A stretch of DNA of 24,761 nucleotides from Cyanobacteria bacterium UBA791. Lineage in GTDB: Bacteria > Cyanobacteriota > Vampirovibrionia > Gastranaerophilales > Gastranaerophilaceae. The position numbers and the translations under genes were made by a program. Under the pieces are notes generated by a model, which was given only the letters and a program-made list of their open reading frames with translations, did no database searches and had not been told where the DNA came from. This document shows positions 7,501 through 15,900 of the stretch, in pieces (position 1 is the stretch's first letter; each line of letters begins with the position of its first letter). Where the stretch lies: assembly GCA_002297005.1 (NCBI GenBank), contig DBIX01000005.1:1-24761 (forward strand). The letters run 5' to 3'.

Positions 7501-7594
7501 ATCTTTATATTCTCACAAAAAAATTTAATTTAAATATAGGATGTGCATATTTTTCTCATAATTAATAATAAAAATAAGGAACGAGGAAAGTAAA

Positions 7595-7924
7595 ATGACA
7601 GCCGGAATAGAATTTAACAAGAGCTACACATCTAGCTATATTATGATGCCATTACAAAAAATGAAAGATGAAAATGGAAAGACACTAGTAGTTTGCTCTT
7701 CAGATAAAGAATTAGACGCAAAAATCAACGCAAGAAATTCAATGCAAAACCTTGACGAACTACGTCAGGCTGATTCTGATGGCGACGGCATTTTAACTTT
7801 AGACGAAATAAAAAATTGCAAAAATAAATCAGAGTTTATGGAAAAATTAGAACAAGCCATGACAAAATTTAACTCTAACCCAAATCGAGATTACACAAAA
7901 AACCTTTTTGAAGACTGGGTATAA
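7595..7924 (+). CDS. Small single EF-hand protein
   Basis: A 109-residue soluble protein with one canonical EF-hand calcium loop: Asp60-Ser-Asp62-Gly-Asp64-Gly-Ile-Leu-Thr68-Leu-Asp-Glu71, with acidic ligands at positions 1, 3, 5 and 12 and Thr at 9. Helices flank it (NLDELRQA before, EIKNC after). No second loop is visible, so it would pair by dimerising or act as a lone site, as in dockerin-like or calcium-sensor proteins. There is no signal peptide or membrane segment. The start is supported by GAGGAAAG 7 nt upstream. Its partner and role are unknown. Confidence 0.8.
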   Translation: MTAGIEFNKSYTSSYIMMPLQKMKDENGKTLVVCSSDKELDAKINARNSMQNLDELRQADSDGDGILTLDEIKNCKNKSEFMEKLEQAMTKFNSNPNRDYTKNLFEDWV

Positions 7925-7927
7925 CTT

Positions 7928-7974
7928 ACCCTCGCCAAAAATAAAAGATGAAAAATAGATAATTCGGTGAGGGT
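7928..7974 (+). other. Long-loop hairpin after the EF-hand gene
   Basis: ACCCTCGCC (7928-7936) pairs with GGTGAGGGT (7966-7974) with one G-T pair and a 29-nt loop. There is no U-tract after it, so it is at best a weak transcript end. It resembles the CCCTCACC text at 280-287. Confidence 0.35.
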
Positions 7975-8003
7975 TCGCTTAAAACTTATTACTTCATAGT
8001 TTA

Positions 8004-8012
8004 TGCTATAAT
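8004..8012 (+). promoter_or_regulatory. Extended -10 box of the acyltransferase gene, apparently leaderless
   Basis: TGCTATAAT is a perfect extended -10 element 9 nt before the ATG at 8022. No Shine-Dalgarno lies between them, so the transcript probably starts within a few bases of the start codon. Confidence 0.6.
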
Positions 8013-8021
8013 TATTCTGCT

Positions 8022-8780
8022 ATGAAAAACTTATTCGAGATATTAATATACAAGCTTATATATTTTATTAAATACATTTTTGTTTGTTTATTTTCTACAA
8101 AAGAAAATCGAAGAAATTTTAGAAAACAGCAGAAAATGCTTATGCCTAAATTTGGCGATAAACCAATAAAATACGGTAATGGAAACCAAATACAAATAAT
8201 ATGGCAAGATAATAAAACAACAACTAACCCTAAATATATCAACAATTTATCAATATCTTTTTGGGGTAAAAATAATAAAATTAAATTATATGCTCCTATT
8301 GTATTCTATTCGTCATATATTTCAGCCTATGACGACTGTGATATAACAATAAGAACATCTCCTCAAATGAAAATTAAACTCCACGCATATAAAAATTCTA
8401 CAGTAGATATTGGCGAATATGTTCAAATAGGTTCTGCTTTTATTCAAATGATGAACGAAAAAGGAACAAGCTTGGAAATAAAGAAAAATGCAGTTTTGGC
8501 AACTGATGTAAAAATATGGACGACTGATACGCACTCAATTTATGACAAAACTTCAAACGAATTACTAAATGCAAGCAAAAATAAAGTTGTACTTGGCGAA
8601 CATTGTTGGATATGCGACGGAGCAGTTCTTTTAAAGAATGCTCAAATTCCTGACGAATCAATTGTCGGAAATAGTAGCGTTGTAACCTCAGCTTTTGATA
8701 CGCCAAACATAGTTATTGCTGGAAATCCAGCCAAAGTCGTTAAACAAAATATTTATTGGGCTGGCGGATCTATAAATTAA
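8022..8780 (+). CDS. Left-handed beta-helix (hexapeptide) acyltransferase
   Basis: A 252-residue protein of the LbH acyltransferase family, close in style to the maltose/serine O-acetyltransferases and capsule or O-antigen acetyltransferases. The C-terminal half carries the hallmarks: DTHSIYDKTS (catalytic-type His), NKVVLGEHCWICDGAVLLKNAQIPDESIVGNSSVVTS as hexapeptide turns, and the ending IVIAGNPAKVVKQNIYW, the classical AGNPAK element. The middle (residues 65-160) fits further beta-helix coils. Residues 1-40 are hydrophobic and basic, perhaps peripheral to the membrane. It probably acetylates a cell-surface sugar using acetyl-CoA; the substrate is not evident. Its stop codon overlaps the first base of the tRNA-linked direct repeat. 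Confidence 0.83.
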   Translation: MKNLFEILIYKLIYFIKYIFVCLFSTKENRRNFRKQQKMLMPKFGDKPIKYGNGNQIQIIWQDNKTTTNPKYINNLSISFWGKNNKIKLYAPIVFYSSYISAYDDCDITIRTSPQMKIKLHAYKNSTVDIGEYVQIGSAFIQMMNEKGTSLEIKKNAVLATDVKIWTTDTHSIYDKTSNELLNASKNKVVLGEHCWICDGAVLLKNAQIPDESIVGNSSVVTSAFDTPNIVIAGNPAKVVKQNIYWAGGSIN

Positions 8781-8874
8781 TCTTCGATTGGTAGGGTTCT
8801 CATCCCTGTTTTAATTTTTACATAAAAAAAATGGGCTTTCGCCCATTTCTTTTAAATTCGGAGACGCAGGGATT
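8779..8874 (+). repeat. Direct repeat copy 1: displaced tRNA-Ser 3' end plus terminator (putative attR)
   Basis: These 96 bp match 10419-10513 throughout, apart from one extra A in an A-run. Bases 8859-8874 equal the last 16 nt of tRNA-Ser (minus strand AATCCCTGCGTCTCCG), and the rest equals the sequence downstream of that tRNA including its terminator hairpin (8831-8846). The rest of the tRNA is absent here. This is the pattern left when an element integrates into a tRNA 3' end. Confidence 0.85.
8824..8846 (-). terminator. Terminator hairpin in repeat copy 1
   Basis: ATGGGC-GAAA-GCCCAT on the minus strand, followed by seven or more T. It is a duplicate of the tRNA-Ser terminator and is about 200 bp past the stop of the PrdX-like gene, so it may now end that transcript. 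Confidence 0.75.
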
Positions 8875-9053
8875 GTCTTGTTCACTCGCATTAAACGGCA
8901 ATTCCGAGTTTTGCTCTCGTGATTTTATCACTATCGCAAAAGCTCTCCAGCCTCTGCTCGTTCACGCTCGTACCCTTGACCAATGTAACCTAACGCATGG
9001 TTTGATTTTTTCTAACAGATAGTTTGATTATTTAGGTCAGTATAAGAAAAGTT
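8875..9053. other. Non-coding stretch inside the bracketed segment
   Basis: Bases 8875-9000 are GC-richer than the surroundings and hold short hairpins such as GTGAT-TTT-ATCAC (8920-8932). They include CTATCGCAA, also found on the minus strand of the repeat at 24-140, and CCTTGACCAAT (8974-8984), which recurs at 10411-10421 beside repeat copy 2. I see no credible gene. Bases 9001-9053 are AT-rich and featureless. Confidence 0.5.
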
Positions 9054-9542
9054 TTATATCTCAAAAATATTAACAATATTTCCGTGTTGTTTTACAATTT
9101 CAATTAAATCCCCTATTTTTACCCAAACTGTCGAAGTATTGTCATTAGGATGAACCCCGATTATCTTTGGTTCTTCAAAAAATTCTTTGTCAAGAAAAAG
9201 TTGAACTTTATGTTCTTTATCATTTAGGATACCAAAAGGTGTGACTGAACCAGGAATTAATCCTAGAAGTTCTAACAAATCGTTATCAGATGCAAAAGAC
9301 AAAGAACGGGTGTTATATTTTTGTTTAAACTCTTTTAAGTCAACTCTTTTATCACCTTTGACTGTTATCAAATAATAATTTCTTTTCTTGTCGTCACGTA
9401 CAAATAAATTTTTGGCATCACAAGTTGGATACGGCAAATCCACATCTGAAATTTCTGACATATTAAAAACAGCTTTGTGTTCTGTTGTTTCGTACCAAAT
9501 ATTATTTTCTTTCAGGAATATGTAAATTTCATTTTTATTCAT
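9054..9542 (-). CDS. prdX: PrdX/ProXp-type prolyl-tRNA editing (YbaK-domain) protein
   Basis: A 162-residue protein with a single YbaK/aaRS-associated domain of the PrdX/ProXp-ala kind, which hydrolyses mischarged Ala-tRNA(Pro) in trans. Matches include ETTEHKAVFNMSE near residues 18-30, CDAKNLFVRDDKKRNYYLITVKGDKRVDLK with the conserved Lys44-Asn45, and LGLIPGSVTPFGILND (GSVTPFG, residues 98-104), ending with the GVHPNDNTSTVWV block. The length is right for the free-standing family. It lies between the two tRNA-Ser repeats with the SMR gene upstream on the same strand, 144 bp away. The ATG lacks a Shine-Dalgarno; a TTTACA with a weak GATAGC 17 nt later would put the start point close to the ATG. 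Confidence 0.88.
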   Translation of the reverse strand: MNKNEIYIFLKENNIWYETTEHKAVFNMSEISDVDLPYPTCDAKNLFVRDDKKRNYYLITVKGDKRVDLKEFKQKYNTRSLSFASDNDLLELLGLIPGSVTPFGILNDKEHKVQLFLDKEFFEEPKIIGVHPNDNTSTVWVKIGDLIEIVKQHGNIVNIFEI

Positions 9543-9686
9543 ATCTATATGCTATCACAAAATTTTATACTATTGTAAAGTAACACTTGTTTTCTTTATC
9601 TTTAGTCATGGTATTAAGAAGAATAACTCTGAATCAGAAGAAAGGGAACACCAATTCCGACCTTTGTGTCAGTTTTTAATCAATAA

Positions 9687-10001
9687 TTAGTTAGCAAGTC
9701 TTAAACCAATCGTTCCAAGAATAATTAATAAAATAGATGCTATTTTCAAAAAACTTATAGATTCGTGTAAAAATACAATTCCAATCATACTAATTAATAA
9801 TATTCCTAAGGACCCCCAAATTGCATAACCAACACTCATATCTATCGTTTTTAAGGCAAAGGAAAGAAATAAGAAACAAAGAATATAAGAAATTACAGTT
9901 CCAATTGATGGTAATAAAACAGAAAATCCATTTGATAGCTTTAATGCAGTTGTTCCAAGTGTTTCAAAAATAATTGCAAGTATTAAATATACCCAGTTCA
10001 T
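9687..10001 (-). CDS. Small multidrug resistance (SMR/EmrE-type) transporter
   Basis: A 104-residue protein with four membrane helices, typical of the SMR family of proton-coupled exporters that act as antiparallel dimers in the inner membrane. The family's membrane-embedded Glu is Glu13 in IIFETLGTTALKLS; helix 3 has GYAIWGSLG with Tyr59 and Trp62, matching substrate-contact residues of EmrE; the C-terminus has FLHESISFLKIASILLIILGTIGLRLAN. It could export quaternary ammonium compounds or, like Gdx members, guanidinium; sequence alone does not decide. The start is supported by AAGGAG 9 nt upstream. It is cargo of the segment bracketed by the tRNA-Ser repeats. Confidence 0.92.
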   Translation of the reverse strand: MNWVYLILAIIFETLGTTALKLSNGFSVLLPSIGTVISYILCFLFLSFALKTIDMSVGYAIWGSLGILLISMIGIVFLHESISFLKIASILLIILGTIGLRLAN

Positions 10002-10418
10002 AATATTTCTCCTTTTTTAATAAAGATAACAATTTATAGATAAAAACAAAACATTTATCAAGATGTTGAATAATTTTAAAATCTGTGCGCAAAATAATAC
10101 TAGAATTCAGAGTGAAAAAAATTGGTACATAGATTCTGACCTTGAGTTTTTTTGAAATTAATTAGTAATTTTCATTCCACAGAAAATTTGAAAAAATTTT
10201 TTCCTAATTTTTCGGCACTCTTTCGGAGCAAAATTTCAAAATGGACTGCCCGAAATAATCACACCATCCGTTAGTCCGCAAAATGAGTATTTTGGAGTAG
10301 TTTGAATTACGAATGGTAATATTATTTCCTACCCCTCAAACGCCATATTTAAGCCAAAAACCCTAAAAAATCGCACCATCTGTAATAATCAAAGCACTCA
10401 ATAAAATACACCTTGACC
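10002..10418. other. Non-coding region upstream of the SMR gene
   Basis: Apart from the SMR promoter at 10033-10061 I see no gene here. Reading frames on both strands are short and have no recognisable domain; in particular there is no integrase fragment. A 15-nt imperfect direct repeat is present, TCACACCATCCGTTA (10259-10273) and TCGCACCATCTGTAA (10371-10385), 12 of 15 identical. The region may be the decayed part of an integrated element. Confidence 0.45.
10033..10061 (-). promoter_or_regulatory. Promoter of the SMR gene
   Basis: On the minus strand TTGATA (10061-10056), a 17-nt spacer and TATAAA (10038-10033) precede the gene by about 32 nt. The short leader leaves no space for a guanidine riboswitch. 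Confidence 0.6.
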
Positions 10419-10513
10419 AATCTTCGATTGGTAGGGTTCTCATCCCTGTTTTAATTTTTACATAAAAAAATGGGCTTTCGCCCATTTCTTTTAAATTCGG
10501 AGACGCAGGGATT
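10419..10513 (+). repeat. Direct repeat copy 2, at the intact tRNA-Ser (putative attL)
   Basis: These 95 bp match 8779-8874 except for one A in a homopolymer. They cover the last 16 nt of the functional tRNA-Ser (10498-10513) and 79 bp of its downstream flank. The two copies are in the same orientation with 1544 bp between them. Confidence 0.85.
10464..10485 (-). terminator. Terminator of tRNA-Ser
   Basis: ATGGGC-GAAA-GCCCAT with a GAAA tetraloop, followed on the minus strand by seven T. It lies 13 nt past the tRNA 3' end. Confidence 0.85.
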
Positions 10514-10587
10514 CGAACCCTGGATACAGATTGCTCCATATAACACCTTAGCAGGGTGCCGCCTTCAGCCAACTCGGCCACGTCTCC
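10498..10587 (-). tRNA. tRNA-Ser (anticodon GCU)
   Basis: A 90-nt class II tRNA. The acceptor GGAGACG pairs with CGTCTCC, with G as discriminator; CCA is not encoded. The anticodon stem GCACC/GGTGT encloses CTGCTAA, so the anticodon is GCT, reading AGC and AGU. A long variable arm (stem from ATATGGA, loop GCAA, TCTGTAT) is typical of tRNA-Ser. The T arm CAGGG-TTCGAAT-CCCTG is intact. It is followed by its own terminator. Its last 16 nt and 79 bp of flank are duplicated at 8779-8874. Confidence 0.97.
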
Positions 10588-10706
10588 AAGATATTATTTA
10601 ATTGTCATGTCTATATCATATCATAAACTTGATATTTTTTGTTTTTTGTTAACCTTTGTTAATTTTATCCTTTTTATTCCCTCTATATTTATAGTATTAT
10701 TTATTT

Positions 10707-12200
10707 ATGAACTTAGATGCATTTATAGATAGCCTACTATCACCAATAGCCGATAAAATATCAGGAATTATATTTTCTTCTATCACAATTAATGGTGTGA
10801 AAGTTGAATTTTTGATTGCCCTACTTATGTTTGCAGCAATTTATTTTACTTTCAGATTAAGATTTATCGGATTTTGGGGTTTTAAACATGCCCTACGTCT
10901 AATCGCAAACAAATTTGAACATAGAGATTTAATCAAACGTAAAAAGAAAGGTGAAGTTTCATCTTTCCAAGCTCTTAGTGCAACAATTTCATCCTCTGCC
11001 GGAATAGGTAATGTCGCAGGTTCTGCAGCTGCAGTATCTGTCGGCGGTGCTGGTGTAATCTTTTGGATGATTATTGCCGGTTTATTTTCTATGGCTCTTA
11101 AATTCTCTGAAGTTCTTCTTGGCGTAAAACTTCGTGAGGTTCACCCTGACGGCACAACTGCTGGTGGACCAATGTATTACATATCAAAAGGTTTAAAAGG
11201 TAAAATCTTAGGCAAAATTGCCCCTCACCTTGGTAAAATCTACGCATTCTGTTCAGTTCTTGCAGTTATCGGAGGTTGGAACTTATTCCAAATCAACGCT
11301 ATGACAACTCAAATTACAGAAGTAACAGGTGGCGAGGCTAGTATCTTCGCTAACAACAGTTGGATACTTGGTCTTATCGTTGCAACAATAACATGGGTTA
11401 CAATTATCGGCGGTATAAAATCTATTGGTAAATTTACAGAAAAAGTTACTCCAATAATGTGTATCCTTTATCTAACAAGTATTTTAATAATCACATTAAT
11501 AAATTTTGAAAATATTCCTCACACAATACACACAATCATCGTAGAAGCTTTTCATCCACGAGCAATGGCTGGCGGAATGTTTGCTTGCATGCTTTGGGGA
11601 TTTAGAAGAGCAATGTTTGCTAACGAAGCTGGTCTAGGTACTGCCCCAACTGCTTTTGCAGCCGTAAAAACAAGTAAACCAGTAGCCCAAGCCTTTATAG
11701 CCATGCTTCAACCCTTCGTAGATACTTGTATCGTAGGGGTTTCAACAGCATTCGTTATTGTTGTAACTGGGGAATATCTTCATGTACACGGAATTGCTGG
11801 TATTGAATTAACGTCAAAAGCTTTTGCAACAGCGTTTCCATTCTTCCCAATTTTATTAACTATCATGGCAAGTTGTTTTGTAATGGGAACAATGCTTTGC
11901 GGTTCATACTATGGTTTACAAGGGTGGCATTTCTTAGTTGGGGAATCAAAGTTCAAAACAAGATTTTTCCAATTACTTTACTGCATTTGTATCGTAATTG
12001 GTTCAGCAATGAACTTCAAAAGTATTATTAACCTATCAGATGCCGTAACTCTATTTATGGCAGTTCCAAACTTGTTTGCATTATTCATTCTCTCTAATGT
12101 AGTCGTTAAAGAGGTTAAACGTTATTGCAAAAAATATGACGTAGGTCTATTTAGCGAAATCAAAGACGAACCTTACGACGAAGATAAAGATGTGGAATAG
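10707..12200 (+). CDS. Sodium:alanine/glycine symporter (AGCS/AlsT family)
   Basis: A 497-residue inner-membrane symporter of the AGCS family (PF01235), which takes up alanine or glycine with sodium or protons. The conserved blocks are easy to see: FQALSATISSSAGIGNVAGSAAAVSVGGAGVIFWM (unwound helix 1, near residues 90-125), HPDGTTAGGPMYYISKGL, and FRRAMFANEAGLGTAPTAFAAVKTSKPVAQAF, followed by FVDTCIVGVSTAFVIV. About ten or eleven membrane helices are expected. The C-terminus is acidic (EIKDEPYDEDKDVE). The start ATG has no Shine-Dalgarno; TATAGT at 10690-10695 stands 11 nt before it, so it may be nearly leaderless. No terminator hairpin with a U-tract follows; instead the transcript would run into a structured island. 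Confidence 0.95.
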   Translation: MNLDAFIDSLLSPIADKISGIIFSSITINGVKVEFLIALLMFAAIYFTFRLRFIGFWGFKHALRLIANKFEHRDLIKRKKKGEVSSFQALSATISSSAGIGNVAGSAAAVSVGGAGVIFWMIIAGLFSMALKFSEVLLGVKLREVHPDGTTAGGPMYYISKGLKGKILGKIAPHLGKIYAFCSVLAVIGGWNLFQINAMTTQITEVTGGEASIFANNSWILGLIVATITWVTIIGGIKSIGKFTEKVTPIMCILYLTSILIITLINFENIPHTIHTIIVEAFHPRAMAGGMFACMLWGFRRAMFANEAGLGTAPTAFAAVKTSKPVAQAFIAMLQPFVDTCIVGVSTAFVIVVTGEYLHVHGIAGIELTSKAFATAFPFFPILLTIMASCFVMGTMLCGSYYGLQGWHFLVGESKFKTRFFQLLYCICIVIGSAMNFKSIINLSDAVTLFMAVPNLFALFILSNVVVKEVKRYCKKYDVGLFSEIKDEPYDEDKDVE

Positions 12201-12493
12201 CGGATTTTCGGTAGAGTGAAGTGAACAAAGTGAACGGAACTCGAAAGAGCAAATAGCCTGATGAAGTGCTAATTTGCGTAAGCAAATTAAAACGAAATTA
12301 AAGGCTATGCGTACCCGAATAATCCAAGATAAAGATTTGGATTGTTTCGCTAACGCTTGCAATGACATATAGACTTCACACCGGCTCTCGCTTTTTGCTC
12401 CTGTCAAATCACAGATTTGAAACGTCGCTTTCGTAGTGTTCGCCTGCTTGCCACACTGACCGTGTGTCAACACCGCTCACACCGGCTCTCGCT
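12201..12493 (+). other. Non-coding structured island after the symporter gene
   Basis: This stretch has no gene but is full of inverted repeats. ATAGCC (12253-12258) pairs with GGCTAT (12303-12308), enclosing AATTTGC-GTAA-GCAAATT (12271-12288). AATCCAA (12321-12327) pairs with TTGGATT (12337-12343). Bases 12341-12366 read GATTGTTTCGCTAACGCTTG and then CAATGACA, the reverse of the GTCATTGC...GCGAAGCAATC type of dispersed repeat. TCACACCGGCTCTCGCTTT occurs twice (12376-12394 and 12477-12495). The last third is repeat copy B. Confidence 0.65.
12404..12487 (+). repeat. Structured non-coding repeat, copy B
   Basis: In order: hairpin TCAAATC-ACA-GATTTGA (12404-12420), CGTAGTGTTCGCCTGCTTG (12432-12450), hairpin CACAC-TGACC-GTGTG (12452-12466), CAACACCGCTCACACCGGCT (12468-12487). 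The two conserved blocks are 18/19 and 19/20 identical to copy A at 24-80 (opposite strand), while both hairpins have different sequences that still pair. The outer stems of copy A (ACTACG/CGTAGT, CCACC/GGTGG) are not seen here. Confidence 0.7.
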
Positions 12494-12739
12494 TTATTTC
12501 TTAAATGAGTCGCAAATCAAATCTTTTTTTCTAAAGACATCTTTAACCTTGTCTACTACGACATTTTTATCCATGTCCTCTAGTTCTTTTTTCATTATTG
12601 CTTTTTCTAGGACTACTTTATTATAGATAGAAGAGCAAGTTTCGGATTTATCTACGTGTAACTTTAATTTTGCTAATTGTTTTTCTTTTTCTTCAATGGA
12701 TTTTTTTAAATCTTTTTTCTTAATTTCTTTTTTGTTCAT
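12494..12739 (-). CDS. Small charged, probably coiled-coil protein of unknown function
   Basis: An 81-residue, very Lys/Glu-rich helical protein (KKDLKKSIEEKEKQLAKLKLHV, then LEKAIMKKELEDMDK). Heptad-like spacing suggests a short coiled coil. There is no signal peptide or membrane segment, and two Cys (residues 35 and 76). I do not recognise it. The ATG has no Shine-Dalgarno, but a TATTAT box lies 9 nt upstream on the same strand, like the other apparently leaderless genes here. Its stop codon lies within the trailing edge of the structured island. No other frame over this stretch looks coding. Confidence 0.5.
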   Translation of the reverse strand: MNKKEIKKKDLKKSIEEKEKQLAKLKLHVDKSETCSSIYNKVVLEKAIMKKELEDMDKNVVVDKVKDVFRKKDLICDSFKK

Positions 12740-12936
12740 AGTATTAGAATAATATTTTTAATTTGAATTTTTATCACTCTTTTGGTGTATTTAATTAAAA
12801 ACATTCCTACCCAAAAAGTTGATTTTTGAAAAAATTTAATTTACATTCTTAATAATTATTTATATTTATTATACATCTGGGTTTAGATTTGATAGAATAA
12901 AATATATAAATAGCATTATAGGAAGAGAAATATAAA

Positions 12937-15900
12937 ATGGCAGATATAAACGTTGAAAGACTAACTGAAAAGTTGTCGCAACTTGGCGATATACTTGACG
13001 GAATTAGAACGCAGAACGCATTAAACATTGATGGTACAAACAGAACACTTAATTCTGTAACAGAAAAACTTGCAAAATTAGATGACCTTTCAACTGACGA
13101 ATGTTCTACTTTAATCACTTCTCTTATCGGTGAATTAAAGAAAAATCTTGATGACAAATATTCTCTTCTTAATATCAAATTTACTGAAATTGAAGCTCAA
13201 TTCAAAGATTTAATCAAATTAAATGAAAGCAATATTGAACAAAATCAAATTAAAGAATTGTTTGATATTATTTCAACAAATATGAATATCTTCTCAAAAC
13301 AAGTTATGTCACAAGGAGATATTTTAAACGAAATTACCCTAAGAATTGAATCCTTGAGAATGGAATCTTCTGATTACCGTGATACTGCCAAGACAATCTC
13401 TTCTATAAAAGCTGAAATCGAAAAATTTAATAACGGTTTTGAAAGTATTGTAATCAACATCAATTCTAGTTTTGAAAAAGTTGCAGAAGAACTTAAAAAA
13501 CAAAGCATTGAGGATTTAAGACTAAAAGTCGAAGATATGACAATGACAATGAATGCTGTCATTTCAACAGTTCAAATCTTTGACCAAAAAAACAAATATC
13601 TTGAAGAATTGCTTAATCAAATTTCTACAAAAGAAGATATTGAAAGAGCAAGACAAACCATGAACGCTATCATTGAGCAAAACAAGGAATTAACAGATAG
13701 TGTTAATAATCTTGCAAGTGTTAGTGATTATGATGGTTTAGTTTCTCAACTTAATGATGCTAAAGGTTTGATAGAAAATTCAAACCAAAAACTTATCAAT
13801 GATTTAACAAATTTAGAAGTTACTGTTAAAAACATTTTATCAATCGAAGATTTTGAAATCTTTAAAAAAGATGTTTCTAAATTAATCTACGAGGTTATCG
13901 AATCAACAAATGTTGTAAGAGGTGAGGTTTTAGGTACAACTTCTGAAATCAGAAACCTTATAACAGTTATGAACTCTCTTGATTTCAAAACTATTTTTAA
14001 CAAGGTTTTGAACAACTTAACAGGTTTAGAAAGCAACATCAAAACAACAATTTACGAAGTAATAAACAAAATTACTCAAGAATCAGAAAGCTTAAACACA
14101 AGATTATCTGCTGATTTAGGCGGAAAATTGGATGTTATCAACGACAACATTTCAAAAATCCCTGGATACACAACAGAAAAAATCACAACAACTTTAAACG
14201 AATTATCAAACAAAATGTCAATGATCCAATCTGATGTAAAAGAGGCAAACAACCTTTACACAGAAAGTTTTTCATCAAAATATGACATTTTGGCAGACAA
14301 ATTAAACACAACAAACGTAACTCTTGATACAATTTCAAGTTTAGGTATCAGCTCATTAAAATTCAACATCGACGACTTATCACAAAAACTTGAACAAACA
14401 AAAGATTACTTATCAGAAAGCACAAAAGATAGCTACAACGACATTTTAGACAAAATGAAAACTTTAACAAAAGGTTTAGAACTTTTAGACGACAAAATTT
14501 CTAAACCAAACAACGAGGCTATCGAGGTTGTGCTAACTAAGGTTGCAGAATTAACAAGAAAAGTTGAAGACTTCAATATTAATATTGAAAAAGTTGAATT
14601 TGCAGAAAATATCAACAGATTAAAAGAAGTATTAAACTTCATGCCTGAAATCATCAAAGAAAGTATCAAAAAAGACTTTACAACAACTATTGAAACTGAT
14701 ATTGCGACAAGAATTGATGATTTAGAAAGCCTTGTTTCAAACATCACAACTGAATATTCAAATTCATTAACAGATTTCAAAACAAAAGTCGCTGATTCTA
14801 TTGATATTATCAAAGAAAACACAGAAACAAGTGACATTAAATTAAACAATACAGTTTTTGAAATCAACGCTATGAAAGCGGAAATTCAAAAAATCTATCT
14901 TGAATTAACAAAAATGACAGAAGACCAAAGTCAAAGATTTGTAGATGTTCAAGATAATACAGTTAACAGAATTGAAGAGCTTTTAAGCAGCTTATCAAAT
15001 ATTTCTGTAAATGCACAAGAGGGAACTCTTCAAACTTCATCCGTAGATTACAAAATTTTATCAGACAAATTAGATAGCGTTCTTGAAGCAATCAAAAATA
15101 GACCTCAAGCACAAATTGAACCTACATTTGAAAATGCAGATTCAAACTATTCTGATGAATTGAGCGAGGATGCTTATTTAAGAATTGAAGCAAAATTAAA
15201 TAAGGTAAAAGATCAATTAAACTTCAATTCTATGAACTTCTTTGAATCAATGAAAGATAATACTCATTTGATTTTAGAAGAACTTGAACCTATTAGAGAT
15301 AGACTAAAATCATTTGCTGATGAAGATTATCAAACCTTGATGAATGATTTTAAAATCCAACTTGAATATTTTACAAACAAGTTAAAATCATTATTCAACG
15401 AAGTTGAGGGAACAGAAAATTCAAACATTTTGAACAACTTATTTGCGGGTTTAGCATCACTAAACGGTAAAATGGAAGATGTTGAAAATGGACTTAAAAA
15501 TTTAACACAAAACGGAGTAGCAGTAGCACCAAGCCAAGGTCAAGTTGCACCAGTTGATGTAAATATTGATAATTCTAATATCGCAAATCTTGCAGATACT
15601 TTGAGAACACTTAATGCATCTAATATCGTTGAACTTACAAAGGGTATGGATGCTATCAACAAAAAACTTGATTTACTAGCAGCTCAAGAAAAAGAAGTTG
15701 ATTTCTTGTCACCAGAAAAAGGTATTGAACAACTTTCTAAATTAAATGAAATTATTAGTGTTGAAAAATTAAACGCATTAAACAAATTAAATTTATTAGA
15801 TAAACTGGAAACTTTGAATGTTTTAGATAACATCGATAAGATTCCTCAAATCAACACTTTCTTAGAACTTCAAAATCAATTAAAAGATATTATTATTGCA

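Noticed and set aside
8831..9022. 63-residue open frame inside the bracketed segment
   Set aside because: It begins inside the duplicated tRNA terminator, has no ribosome binding site and no protein-like composition; it is a by-product of non-coding sequence.
10002..10032. Guanidine riboswitch upstream of the SMR gene
   Set aside because: The SMR promoter lies about 32 nt before the ATG and no paired ACGR-loop stems or larger aptamer are seen in or above that leader.
10363..10581. 72-residue open frame on the minus strand across tRNA-Ser
   Set aside because: It reads through the tRNA gene and its terminator; it is a shadow of the RNA gene.
12253..12308. Hammerhead-like ribozyme: CTGATGA and CGAAA flank a hairpin with an AUAGC/GCUAU closing stem
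   Set aside because: Stem III and an NUH cleavage triplet are absent, and the helix between the two core motifs has mismatches next to both; the short motifs are likely chance.
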